From the NCBI GenBank assembly GCA_000787465.1, contig JSYX01000070.1, positions 23,364 to 87,363 of the forward strand: a stretch of 64,000 nucleotides of DNA, written 5' to 3'. The stretch comes from Thermomucor indicae-seudaticae (Eukaryota; Mucoromycota; Mucoromycetes; Mucorales; Lichtheimiaceae). A program made the position numbers and the translations under genes. Shown piece after piece: positions 9,863 to 20,072 of this stretch. Numbering within the stretch: position 1 is the first letter of the stretch; every line of letters starts with the position of its first letter. Under the pieces are notes generated by a model that was given only the letters and a program-made list of their open reading frames with translations, did not search any database and was not told the DNA's origin.

Positions 9863-12357
9863 ATGTCCAGGATACAACGATTTGAAGTGTTAATTGTTGG
9901 AGCTGGTCAGACCTAGAAAACGGGGACGAGTAAAGAAAATAGAAAACCTGGTCCTAATAACGACATGATTCCCCAGGTCCCAGTGGTCTTTACGCGGCTT
10001 TGATGTTAACCAGTATGGGTATATCCGTTCGATTAATCGGTAATGCAAGCTCCGAGTAAACTGCGCACGCATATCCTGATTCAGTGGGTTGGATGGAAAA
10101 GACAAAGGGACGATGTCCTCACCAGATTCTAGTCCAATTTTACTGTCACCACACACGCTGGAGCAGCTTGACCGATTCGATGTGACCCGCCCTCTCGTTG
10201 ACAAGGGCGGCACGCGCCACATGCGTCTTCAGATGTATATGAACGGAAAGTCAGCAGAGCGACAAAGTCATCGAGTTTGGGAGACAAACCATGCGCGCTA
10301 TACATGGTCAATGGCTTGTGATTCCAGTACACTGTGTGCAGTACTACGAGATACCCTCGAACAATGCAGCGTTCACGAACATCACGAGCTTGTACAGCTT
10401 CAGGATACAAAGGCTATCGATCCTCAAGAACTCTATCCGATCGTGGCTACAGTCAAGGATCTGAAAACGAACCGTGTGTCCTGCTGGCGTGCTCGCATTG
10501 TGATTGACGCCGATAGATCCAACAGCACAGTGCGACGTCTTTTAGGTAAAAAAAACAGAAGGAACAAAGAGAGTCCATATGAACCGGTTTTATAAACTCG
10601 AGTTACATAAGAAAGGCATAGGCCAATCCAAACCATTTATTACTACCAGCAGTATGTTCTGTACAGTCACCATGTCTGCTGAGACGAATTTTCCCGGCGC
10701 ACGTGCTGTGTCGATCATTCAAAAGGGCCGCAGCGAAGCAGCGCTCGTTTTCGGCCATCGAGACCAGATATCCGTGATTCTTCAGCAAAAACCAGAATGG
10801 GGCGCCCTGGATGATCACGACAAGCGTCTTCGAGCCATATTTGGATCCATCAAAGCACTTCTGCAACCGTATGATATCAAATTACGTGCTGTCACTGGAT
10901 ACAGGCAATGGGCAGGTATGTATGACAATACTGGGGCTTGTATGTGGCAAAGTGTGCTTACGGCACTGGCAGCAACCGACACGAGTTCGGACATGTTGAG
11001 TGTCGACGGACGCTATTTCCTTGTTGGCAGCGCAGCACAAACGGTCTGCCCTCGTGAGCTACTCGCAGCCAATCTCGGCTTTGATCAGGTGGCGAATTTG
11101 TGTTGGAAGCTCTCGTTCTACCTCAAAGGCGTTGCGTCTGCTCACATCTTGGATACTTTTGAGCTCGAAGCCCGATCGCGGGCACAAGACTATATGACCG
11201 TCTCAAAAGCGCTCATTGCTGCATTAAGAAGCGGCAACCCTAAGGATATCGCGCTTATGAAGCGCAACAAATCCTGGTTCATTGGTACCACACCTTATCC
11301 TGAGAATCTCACCTGCAGTCCGAGTAAAGGCCATGACGCGTTTTCGTTCCGTGCGCCCAACAGCAAGCTAAAGCCATATACGGCCGCTCAACTCGTGTTT
11401 GCATCGCCTGCACAAACCATCAGCTGTAGCAACAGTAGTACTACTAGTAGTAGAGCATCCAGATCTGCAGCCAGCGTCGATGAGAACCGGCTTGTCCGGT
11501 CAAGATCATTTTCCAGCCTGTCTGTTTGGAGTCAACGCGCCCAGTCGCTGTCAGGCATGTCACTCAAAACGGCAACGTCAAAAACCAGCTACAAGAAAAA
11601 CGACAACAATGCCGATGGCGCTGTTTCTTCATGGATCAAGAGTAATATTGCAAAGATAAAAGCGCGAGGGTATCAGCACTATGATCCCGATTCGGTCGTC
11701 AAAGCACCTCATGCTGATCGCTGGAGACAGATTAAAGCCACTCCCTATTATTTGTTAGATCAGGTGATGCCGTTTTCAGAACCGCCATGCTTCTTTGCTA
11801 TCCTGGTCTTTTGCGGAACCTTGGCCGACGCGGAGAACCTGCGGGCCCTGCAAAAGCTGCGGCATTATTTGGACTCCCCTGCATCATTTGTTACTCAATT
11901 TGAACGCTATGTACATCAACCACCGCAACAGCAGCGTTCATCATCGTCAACAACCACCAGCAGCAGTCGGCTTTCGCGGCTGTTTTTTCCATGGACCAAC
12001 CGGACACCTTCTGATAGCAGCCACAGCAGCAGTAATAGTAATAGTAGCAGGCTGTTTCGGTTTCTATACATTACATCTTCCGACAGGCGGCAAGTCGCGC
12101 AGTATCTCGACAGCACCGCGTCATTCTTCTTTTCCAGCAGCTTAGCGTCAGTCTACCTCGACCATGACCATCAGTCGCATTCCGCCTATGCTATCGAAGA
12201 GCCAACCGTGGTCGTCGTGCGGCCGGACGGCTATGTTGGCGTACGAGCCAGAATCCGTCATCAGCTGCACCTACTCACACAGTATTTTGAACGATTCCTT
12301 GTACTTTCTATCGACCTGGACACAGCAGTTGCTGACGTGGCCAACGACTTTTATTAA
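9863..12357 (+). CDS. FAD-dependent monooxygenase, phenol-hydroxylase type, degenerate
   Basis: Four exons (9863-9905, 9977-10039, 10102-10545, 10616-12357) encode 763 residues. The N-terminus has the dinucleotide-binding fold VLIVGAGPSGLYAALML split by intron 1. The middle matches the FAD_binding_3/phenol 2-monooxygenase architecture, with VVIDADRSNSTVRRLLG-type and NLCWKLSFYLKG segments. The C-terminus resembles the thioredoxin-like domain and ends in VVVVRPDGYVGVRARI. The second FAD motif, normally GDAAH, reads GSAAQ (about residues 327-331), so Asp and His are both lost. Two serine-rich inserts interrupt the C-terminal half. The enzyme would hydroxylate aromatic substrates with NADPH and O2, but the motif changes make activity doubtful. 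A decayed copy of its 3' end lies at 18.15-18.53 kb. Confidence 0.8.
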
Positions 12358-12538
12358 TTGTAGCTAGCGATATACCCCACCTTATATCTATATAATTGTT
12401 GTGTGTACATCTTTTGAAAAGTTTTAATGCATATCGCGCGTACATGCATAACAGATGCGGAAGTTTAAGCCTCATGAATTTCAGGACACCGTTCACCCTT
12501 CTTTTCTTCGTGTTTCCACCTCATAAGTTTTTTTTGCA

Positions 12539-13882
12539 ATGCCAATCACGATCCGAAGACTTGGTAATTAGACGTTTTGCAAAGTGTCATTTGTAATCGT
12601 TTGGTTCTGACGGTTTCTTTCTTTGGGGCAGTTGAAGCTATCCAGCCCAATGAGCGGCGCCGGCTATTGCCCCAAGCGGGTCTCCATGTTTACAGGGTAT
12701 ACCAAGAAAATCGCGATGGCGGGCGATGATCTGAGGGCTTATTTGAACTCGCCCCGCTTTTTGTTAGGCTTACTTGAAAGACGACGCGCGACCAGGACGA
12801 ACCATCCTGAAGGTCCGCGTCGAGGATAAGCCTGAATGCGAGTACGTTCTTTGTTCTTTGCGGGCTGGTGAGGTATGTCGCCTTCTTTGTGTAACACTGT
12901 ATCATTATGCGCCATCTGACTCTTTAAGCAGGTAGACCAGCAGACGCTGGATCTTCATTTCGAAGATCGTGACAACCCGGTATTTTCGGTCGAGGGGCCC
13001 AAGTAAGTAACTATGGAAGGGGTGGGTGTTTCTAGGATTTGCTTTTACACGTTTGTTTTTTACGTATAGCCCCGTGGTCATATTGGCCACATGTAAAAGC
13101 ATGCAAGGGCTGCCCGTTCTCCGCCGGACAGACAGCTTCTTTTATGATGATTACGAACTCGACGCGGAGAGAACCACCACCATCAGCAGCACCACCCAAG
13201 AGCCTACGTCGCGAGAGGCCTTCTTCAGCGACGTCTTTGATGACGCTCACGACGCTTTTAGCGATGCCGGTTCGGATACGGGGAGCCGCTTACTTTTGAG
13301 CGATGTGCGCGGCTTTTTTAGTAACATTCGCGCCCGTCTCAATGACGACGAAGCGGATACCGAAAGCGACACGGAGTCGGACGACTCTGATGAAGATACC
13401 CAACCAGTGCGTATCGCGCGTCGCAGACCGTTCTGTGACTTGTATGACAACCGTTTTATCGGTGGTTTTCGGTTGGGCCACTTTGGGCTGGACCAGGATA
13501 CAATGCCGGGCGATAACGTCAATTTACGAGAAGAGGAAAGCAACGAGGAAGATCGCAGGCTAAAGTAAGTTTGATATATACGCTTATGAAGTCAAAAAGA
13601 CTGTTACTGACTTTCTCGTTGTAAAAGCGACAATATCATCACTGGAATCATAAATAGCATGCTAAATAGCGGTGACGAGGAGCAGATCAAGAAGGCGTAT
13701 CAAGTAATGAGTAAGTCAGACCCATGTTTCCTTACATACAATGAACTAAATCGATCCATCCAACAGAACGATTAAAGAAGGAGCTGTGTGGGGACGAAAC
13801 GGCTCAGTGCTCAAAGAAGCGGAGAAGAAACGACGATGATGGCGACGAGCTCGCTGAGCCAACGACAAAAAGATCGAGGTGA
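12539..13882 (+). CDS. Nucleoplasmin-like protein, copy A
   Basis: Seven exons (12539-12563, 12632-12696, 12768-12872, 12932-13002, 13070-13564, 13628-13710, 13767-13882), all with GT-AG introns of 56-71 nt (one 59), give 319 residues. Residues 1-105 resemble the nucleoplasmin-like domain that precedes the isomerase in fungal nuclear FKBPs: GLHVYRAYL, GRTILKVRVED, EYVLCSLRAGEVDQQTLDLH and FSVEGPNPVVILA beta strands. A long acidic Asp/Glu/Ser tract follows (about 130-215), then CDLYDNRF-GGFRLGHFGLDQD, a helix, and a basic KKRRR plus TKRSR tail that looks like a nuclear localisation signal. There is no FKBP domain. A histone-chaperone role is inferred from fold and acidic tract. Copy B (18.7 kb) shares exon structure exactly. 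Confidence 0.8.
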
Positions 13883-14051
13883 GGCGAAAACACGATGGTA
13901 GTTCAGTCTCTGCAGAAGCAAGCGTAAGTAAAAGCTGACGCGCTTTAGACCATGTTCATACTCACTGGTAACTATTTCTTAAAGATGTGATATCTTATTG
14001 CTAATTATTCATGTTCCCTCGACACATCAGTCGCCTTATCCTATTGCAAAA

Positions 14052-15180
14052 ATGTCAATCTCAACTCGTAGTATATCATCCACGTCTGCTGGCCAGACTT
14101 CTTTTTCTGGAAAACATCTTTCAAACTTCCGTAAGCTAAAGAAAAAGATTGGGCGGAGTATCAGGCTCACCTGGTCCATTTCGCTTTGTATAGTCTAGCT
14201 CGAAACGCTCGTTCTAATTATGCCGCTACCTCTACACATCAACGCCAAGGCATTTACGCCGAAACCAGCACACAGTTATATCGATTTTGTACGCGTGAAA
14301 CCCAAAGATCAACTACCAACAGCGACGTCCCATTCCGGTATTCAATTCTATTTTCGTCCGCTTACAAAAGATAATTACGATTTTTTGACGCAAAAGGTGT
14401 GTATGAACCCCGCAATATTGCCATCGTTCCAGCTAAATATTTGGGCTTTGTAAAAGGGTGACCATTTGGTCCCACCACTGGGAAGGAATTGTGAAGAGAC
14501 CCGGTCTAAAGATGATATGAAAATCGAATGCTTGGCATGTCGAAGAACTCATTCGAGCTTGGTGGAATGCCGAGAACTCTAGTCTTCAACGGAAAGGGTC
14601 TCATGAAAATATCGACGGTACGGATAGCAATGCTGAAGACGTACCAGGATCCACGAAAGCAGCAACGGCAGCCAGCGCAATATACCTGCGTTCAGGAGAA
14701 CGACTTACCGGTGGCTATTTGTTGACCGAGCATCTCAGCTGCGGAAGTTTATCCGAAGGTTTGGTGATTAAAGACAATATTGGACCCAAAGGGTGTAATG
14801 ACCGATAGAGATGACGATCACGACCACATCGAGGTGGATTTTAATGGTTGACGTGTGTAGGAACTCATCCGGGGTTCGTGGAGTGCTAAGTGCATATAGA
14901 CCTTGATGGAAAATGTCTCATGATATAACCGACGGTACGGATAGCAATACTGGACAGTATCAGGTCCAAGAAAGCAGCAACAGTGACTAGCGCAAGCTAT
15001 CTGCCTCCGTATAATCGCCCACCGGTGACTATTTGTTGACCGAACATCTCAGCTATGGCAGTTTAGCCGAGCTCTTGATTACTGAAGATATACAAGATCT
15101 GAAAAGTGTAATAACTGATCAACATCTAAAAAAAGTAGGCATTTTTCTAAAGTCCAAATCAAAGGTGAATGCTTAATGAG
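14052..15180 (+). pseudogene. ADA3/NGG1-like pseudogene, copy A, 5' part
   Basis: Starting at the ATG at 14052 with a GTAAGC donor at 14131, the stretch holds broken pieces that resemble the histone acetyltransferase adaptor ADA3 (SAGA complex). The frame from 14199 contains IQFYFRPLTKDNYDFLTQK. A GT-AG intron (14399-14458) then joins to GDHLVPPLG, matching the family's FRP-T-DFL-KGD-IPPLGR region. Stops and phase conflicts interrupt it (exon 1 is phase 1 but exon 2 needs phase 0). Two tandem sub-repeats (about 14560-14790 and 14860-15090) both contain YLLTEHLSCGSL or its decayed form, like the family's cGPLteRL segment. The 3' end is displaced to 16.8 kb. Confidence 0.5.
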
Positions 15181-16813
15181 AATGTCGCATTCAGTTCGCA
15201 TGAGGTACAACGTAGGGTTTTTCGTGTGTGTCTGCGTCTTTCTCATTAGGCGATGTTCACAGCATTGCTATACATGTTGTGGCAAATGACGAATTTTTGG
15301 TTTATGTTTTTCTTTGCTTTTAATCGCGCCGTTGGGCCTTTATGGTCTTTGCTATTGCCGTCGTGAAATGAGCTTTAAAGTAAGCAGAAAAAGAAACGGC
15401 GGTTTAGGTGGTTGTAGATTTGTAAAAGTTTGACGGGTCATCGCGATTGAATTTACTTCAGGGCAAATGCACACCCTGAAGAGTTCACTGTTTACACCGC
15501 TTTTCACTCTTTCAGCTTCTTTTCCGCAGCCCTCTACAGAAAACGCATTTTGTTAGAAGGTTTATTACGTTGGTCCCGGTCGAGATCTCTCTCATGGCGA
15601 AGCGGCGACTCATCTAAATTAAGAATAAGCCTTTCGCGTTTGCTACCGTACTGCGTGTTTATGAACTTGGCCACTTCTTGCACGCGTTTCGGCCGATGTT
15701 TTACAAGATAACGGAATGGCCTTACGACTCATAACTCCCAAATTTGCACAATCGGCAGCCAAGACATCCTCTTGTCTTTAATCTTTGAACTTTTGTATGT
15801 TTCGAGCGGGTCAGCGCTTATCAGGTCTGCAGTGATCAAATGAGCCATTCTAATATTTGTATGGTCTTCAAAGAAAGGAACAGGTGTCGTATCAAACCCC
15901 AAAGGGAAAGCGCTCAGAGTGCTAATAGGCAAGCGGAGCTGGCCCAGCACTGTGCGCTGGATACTTTACCATTTGCACAACGCGGTCTTCACCTGTAACC
16001 TGGACTGTATCAGCATTTACCAGCTCATTATTGACCATCTTCCGTAAAAAAATATGAGACTTCAACTTCCTATTCCCCTGATTGAAGCAAAAGTTAGGCT
16101 TACCGGTGATTCCGACCTGTTAGACTTATCGTATATTCTCCAAACCGAAAGTGCAACCAGATGCTATATAGCGAACAACACCAAAAGATTTTCGATGAAC
16201 AAGTGAGGATCCAGTTTTGCCAAGAATCACATGAAACAGACAAGTTGCATGAAACTTATGGCTGACGTTATCAGATCGTATAAAATGGACGGAAAAGTCC
16301 TTTTCGTTTTTCACCTTCTTTCTCTTGCCTTCTGTAATTTGCTTAAGGGCCCTCCGCCTTTCATCGCTCCAAGTAAACATCACGTCGCCATGTCGGAGGC
16401 GGCAATCCAGTCTGGACATCATCGCGCCATCAAGAATGGAGGCCTTTTGAGTCTGCAATCGTGTTGGGCGGGTCTGCCAGCCTCCTTTGTTACGGCTGGG
16501 TGATTCGTCATGCGGGGCGAGCGCCACGTCATCGTCCTTTGGCTTTGTTGCATGGGTGCGCTGGCCGCGCGGTGTGCGGGAACACCGGTAACTACATTAA
16601 CCTTTAGTATCGAAATACGCATAATATTAACTCCCATCGCAATAGTGTCCGTTTATAAGAGTTTTAACCTGATCCGCACCGACAGTTTGTTCCCGCCCAT
16701 CCCTGTCGTCCTTTTATCCAAGCTTTCACGGCAATGAAGCCATAGCCAGATCTCTCTCCGGAGGTCCCGTTTAGCGTTCCGCGAAGCGAAGCGAGGGCGC
16801 TTTTGCTAGTCAT
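15181..16813. other. Insertion splitting the ADA3-like relic; unassigned coding debris
   Basis: This 1.6 kb has no counterpart in copy B. Minus-strand pieces look coding: 16527-16126 (133 codons), 16100-15960 (NRKLKSHIFLRKMVNNELV), 15950-15729 (DPLETYKSSKIKDKRMSWLP) and 15720-15550 (SKRERLILNLDESPLRHERD). They are in different frames with stops between. The basic composition and the LNLDES motif suggest a mobile-element protein, but I cannot name the family. Confidence 0.3.
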
Positions 16814-16995
16814 GTGAAAATGTTGAACTCCCAGGTAGAACAAACGATTGTTGGAGCTTCTGGATCGGCCACTGCAATACTGATATATCGGTATTATTTG
16901 AACATATTGGAGTACCAAGTAGAACAATGCTATATCAAACGATTCGTAAAGAATCTTCAGGAACGTATTGCCGAGGAAAATCCAGGCGTCACCCA
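16814..16995 (+). pseudogene. ADA3-like pseudogene, copy A, 3' fragment
   Basis: The frame contains YYLNILEYQVEQCYIKRFVK followed by an ERIAEENPG-like segment. This is the closing helix of the ADA3 C-terminal domain and matches the fragment at 21.36 kb in copy B (WNLLEYQAEQFYMR). It is the displaced end of the relic beginning at 14.05 kb. Confidence 0.5.
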
Positions 16996-17550
16996 TCTTT
17001 TCCATACAATGATCATGTCGTGTCATTTTGTTTCACATCTTTGCTACATAATAAAAGTCAATACAGCTTTTTGATAGCTCTGCGCGGTCCTCGGTGATGT
17101 TTGCGTCAAGTTAAAAGTGAAATACATCTGGACTGTTACATAACGCTGCAGACAGCTATGGTATGCATCTGCACGTTCTACCGGCTGCGTAGTAGGATCA
17201 AGCGTAACTGGAGTGGTTCTATGTCATGTAAACACCCCCCTCCAAAAAGTTTACATACACCTTGGCTGAAGTTCGTCATATAGACCTTGACCCCATCTAT
17301 TTCGGCACTAATACGTATTACTTGCCATTAAAAGCACACTAGGAAGTTCATATTTACGTAAAAGACAATACAGATGCTAGCATCCTTGCACAAGTTTAAA
17401 GTTCTTAGAAATATCAATAACGAATGTGAACACGAAGCTTCAAAATGCTTGCGTACACTTCCACGTCGTGTATAAAATGAACATTGTCTACTTCTTGCGT
17501 CTTCTGCTCTCTTTGAAGCCTTTGAACTTGCACTTACGCAATGCCTGTTC

Positions 17551-17793
17551 GTGGCACTACCAACACTTCTTTCCCTCAGAGAAAGCAATCTTTCTTCGGA
17601 CGAACGTGCTATCATCGTTGCTCTTTGGCAAGTCGGATCAGTTACGGAGAGATTGCGTAAGCTCGGGACGTTTTGTTCAACTGTGCAATACACTGTGGAA
17701 CGCCCGTGTCAAGCACTCAACAACCGGAACTCTGAAGAGGTATGGAAAACCACGCAAGATGGCGAAATGAAGATCTGCAAACAATTTAGCTAA
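17551..17793 (+). mobile_element. Tc1/mariner-like helix-turn-helix fragment
   Basis: An 80-codon frame carries SSDERAIIVALWQVGSVTER followed by STVQYTVERPCQA. This resembles the N-terminal helix-turn-helix of Tc1/mariner transposases (ERG-I-L-G-S-IA-STV-R). The DDE catalytic part is absent and downstream sequence (to about 18.0 kb) is full of stops. It is a short decayed remnant. The family call rests on pattern only. Confidence 0.35.
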
Positions 17794-18149
17794 ATATTCA
17801 GAGAGATCCATTCACCTTGTTGAAAAGTGCTTTCAAATCTGGTAACGTTTTATGCATTCTAGGCGCGCCAAGCAGCCTCATGATTATGACGATCGTGTAA
17901 CAATGGAGACAGATATACCTTTACGTTTTACTCAATTTTCGACCTGGTGACGCTCACTGTATGAAGAGCGAGCAGTAGCCATAGAGGAAAACATACCGTC
18001 AATGATATTCCATGTAAGAAAGATATGCAGGGTACTCTACTGTATATTTTTAATGGGAAATATATTGTATTGGAAGACCTCAAGACTCAAGCGAAAAAAT
18101 CGCGCACCTATTTTTTACCACTACTATAGTTGAAGTGGTACAAAAAATG
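17794..18149. other. Stretch between transposase relic and duplication copy B
   Basis: No open frame of note. It may contain further decayed transposase sequence. Confidence 0.3.
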
Positions 18150-18535
18150 TCATTCAAACCACCCTGCTTGAGAGTTCCCTCCGATAGCTCTGTCACTCAA
18201 AACGACAAACAACAGAAAGCTCCAAGAACAGCAATGACAATGGCAATGGTGGTGCCGTTGTTTCATCGTGAACCAAGGGTAATATTGCAAAGCACTATGG
18301 TTCAGATCCGTCGTCAAGGCACCTCATTGCCGATAGCCGCAAACAAATCAAAGCCACGCCCTGTTATTTACATCAGATGACGCCCTTCTCAGAAGGGACG
18401 GCCATGTCAACGTGAGAGCCAGAGACTGTCATCAACTGCAACTACTCACACAGTATTTTGTATGATACCTTGTACTTTCTATTGACCCAGAAACAGCAGT
18501 CGCTGATGTGGCTAACGACTGTTATTCATTGATTG
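18150..18535 (+). pseudogene. Relic of the FAD monooxygenase 3' end (copy B)
   Basis: The DNA aligns by eye with 11560-12360 of the intact monooxygenase gene: shared blocks include the NIAK codons, the GSDPSSRHLI-like stretch, the PFSE codons, and the final block from CTACTCACACAGTATTTTG to the stop region. About 400 bp corresponding to 11785-12220 are missing, and several frameshifts and stops are present. It is non-functional and marks the left end of duplication copy B. Confidence 0.75.
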
Positions 18536-18715
18536 CAATATGTCCCCTCTTATATTTGTATAATTGTTGCTGTGTGTACATCTCCTGCATATTGGCGTTA
18601 CATGCATAACAGGTGCGGAATTTTAAGCCGCCCAAATTACTATAAATTTCAGGACCCCTTCTTTTCTTTTTTCTTCGTGTTTTCACCTCATCCTAGTTTT
18701 TTTGCTTCTTTGACA

Positions 18716-19891
18716 ATGCCACTCCCTATCCGACGACTTGGTAATTGGAGTTTTTGTCAAGCGATATTGTATTTCTTTCTGCAATCTGACGGTTTCTTTT
18801 TTTGGGACAGCTGAAACCATTCGGCCTAACGAGCGCCGCCGACTGTTGCCCAAAGAGGGTCTACACGTCTACATGGTATATATATACACAAAGTTGCGAT
18901 GGCCGGTGATGATATGGAGGCTTATTTGGACTCGCCACACTTTTTGTTAGGCGTATTTGAGGGACAATGCGCGACCAGGAAAAACAATCCTGAAGGTCCG
19001 CGTCAACGACGATCCCGAAAGGGAATACGTCCTTTGTTCTTTGCGTGCTGGTCGGGTATGTCGCCTTCTTTGTGTAATAACACTCTGTGTCATGCGCGGT
19101 CTGATTTTTTATGCAGGTGGACCAGCAGAAGCTGGATCTTTATTTTAAAGATCATGACAGCCCAGTTTTTTTGGTCGTTGGACCAAAGTAAATAACTCTG
19201 GAAGAGGAAGATTTTCTAGGATTTGCTTTGACATGTTTGTTTTTTTACGTATAGCCCCGTGGTGTTGTTGGCCGCTTGCAAGAGCAAGCAGGCGCTTCCG
19301 GTCCTCCGCAGGACCGATAGTTTCTTTTACGATGATGAGGAACAGGATGCGGAGAGGCCCAGCAGCAGCAGCGCATTCTTTGACGACGACAGGGCAGATA
19401 CCGATGCCCAACCGGTGCCTGTCGCACGGCGCAGACGATTCTGCGACCTGTATGACAACCGTTTCCTGCGTGGTTTCAGGTTGGGTCATTTTGGGCTGGA
19501 TCAGGACACGATGCCAGCCGATAACATCAATTTAAGCGAAGAAGAAAGCGACGAGGAAGATCGCATGCTGAAGTATGTTTGATATATACGATTATGACGC
19601 CGAAAAGACGGTGACTGAACTTTTTCGTTGTAAAAGCGACAATATTGTCGCTGCAATTATTAATAGCATGCTGAACAGCGGGGTCGAGGAGGAGATGAAG
19701 AAGGCGTATGAAGTGATGAGTAAGTCAGACCCGTGTTCCCTTACGTACAATGAACTAAATCAATCCATCCAACAGAACACTTAAAGAAGGAGCCATGTTG
19801 GGACGAAACGGCTCAGGGTTCAAAGAAGCGGAGAAGAAACGACGATGATGACGACGAGCTCGCTGAACCAACGACAAAAAGGTCGAGATGA
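18716..19891 (+). CDS. Nucleoplasmin-like protein, copy B
   Basis: Seven exons (18716-18740, 18811-18875, 18951-19055, 19117-19187, 19255-19572, 19637-19719, 19776-19891) give 260 residues. Six of the seven exon lengths equal those of copy A. Exon 5 is 177 nt shorter, through loss of part of the acidic tract, and this keeps the frame. The nucleoplasmin-like strands are kept (GLHVYMAYL, GKTILKVRVND, EYVLCSLRAGR, FLVVGPKPVVLLA, as spliced). So are the CDLYDNRFLRGFRLGHFGLD block, the helix with INSMLNSGVEEEMKKAYEVM and the basic tail ending TKRSR. All introns are GT-AG (56-75 nt). Intactness beside decayed neighbours suggests selection. Function as an acidic histone chaperone is inferred. Confidence 0.8.
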
Positions 19892-20072
19892 GGTGAGAGT
19901 GCGTTGGTAAATGCCGATGTAGTACAGTCCTTTACCCCCAGTGTAAGTGAAAGCTGAAAAGACAGTAACACGCTCTCGACCATGTTCATGTTAAACCGGT
20001 AACTTCTTCTTATAGTTACTCTAATTACCCAAGTTCCTTCAACATATCACGCCGCTTCGTCATATTGCCAAA

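Noticed and set aside
12690..12800. An apparent frameshift shared by nucleoplasmin-like copies A and B, suggesting programmed frameshifting.
   Set aside because: A GT-AG intron (71 nt in A, 75 nt in B) ending TTTTTGTTAG removes the problem and restores the domain in both.
14235..14265. LHINAKAFTPKP looks like a PAM2 poly(A)-binding-protein motif.
   Set aside because: The frame is part of a decayed ADA3-like relic and the motif is not kept in copy B.
14960..15110. YLLTEHLSCGSLAELL resembles a protein-kinase hinge.
   Set aside because: No glycine-rich loop, HRD or DFG is found nearby, and the surrounding pieces fit ADA3 better.
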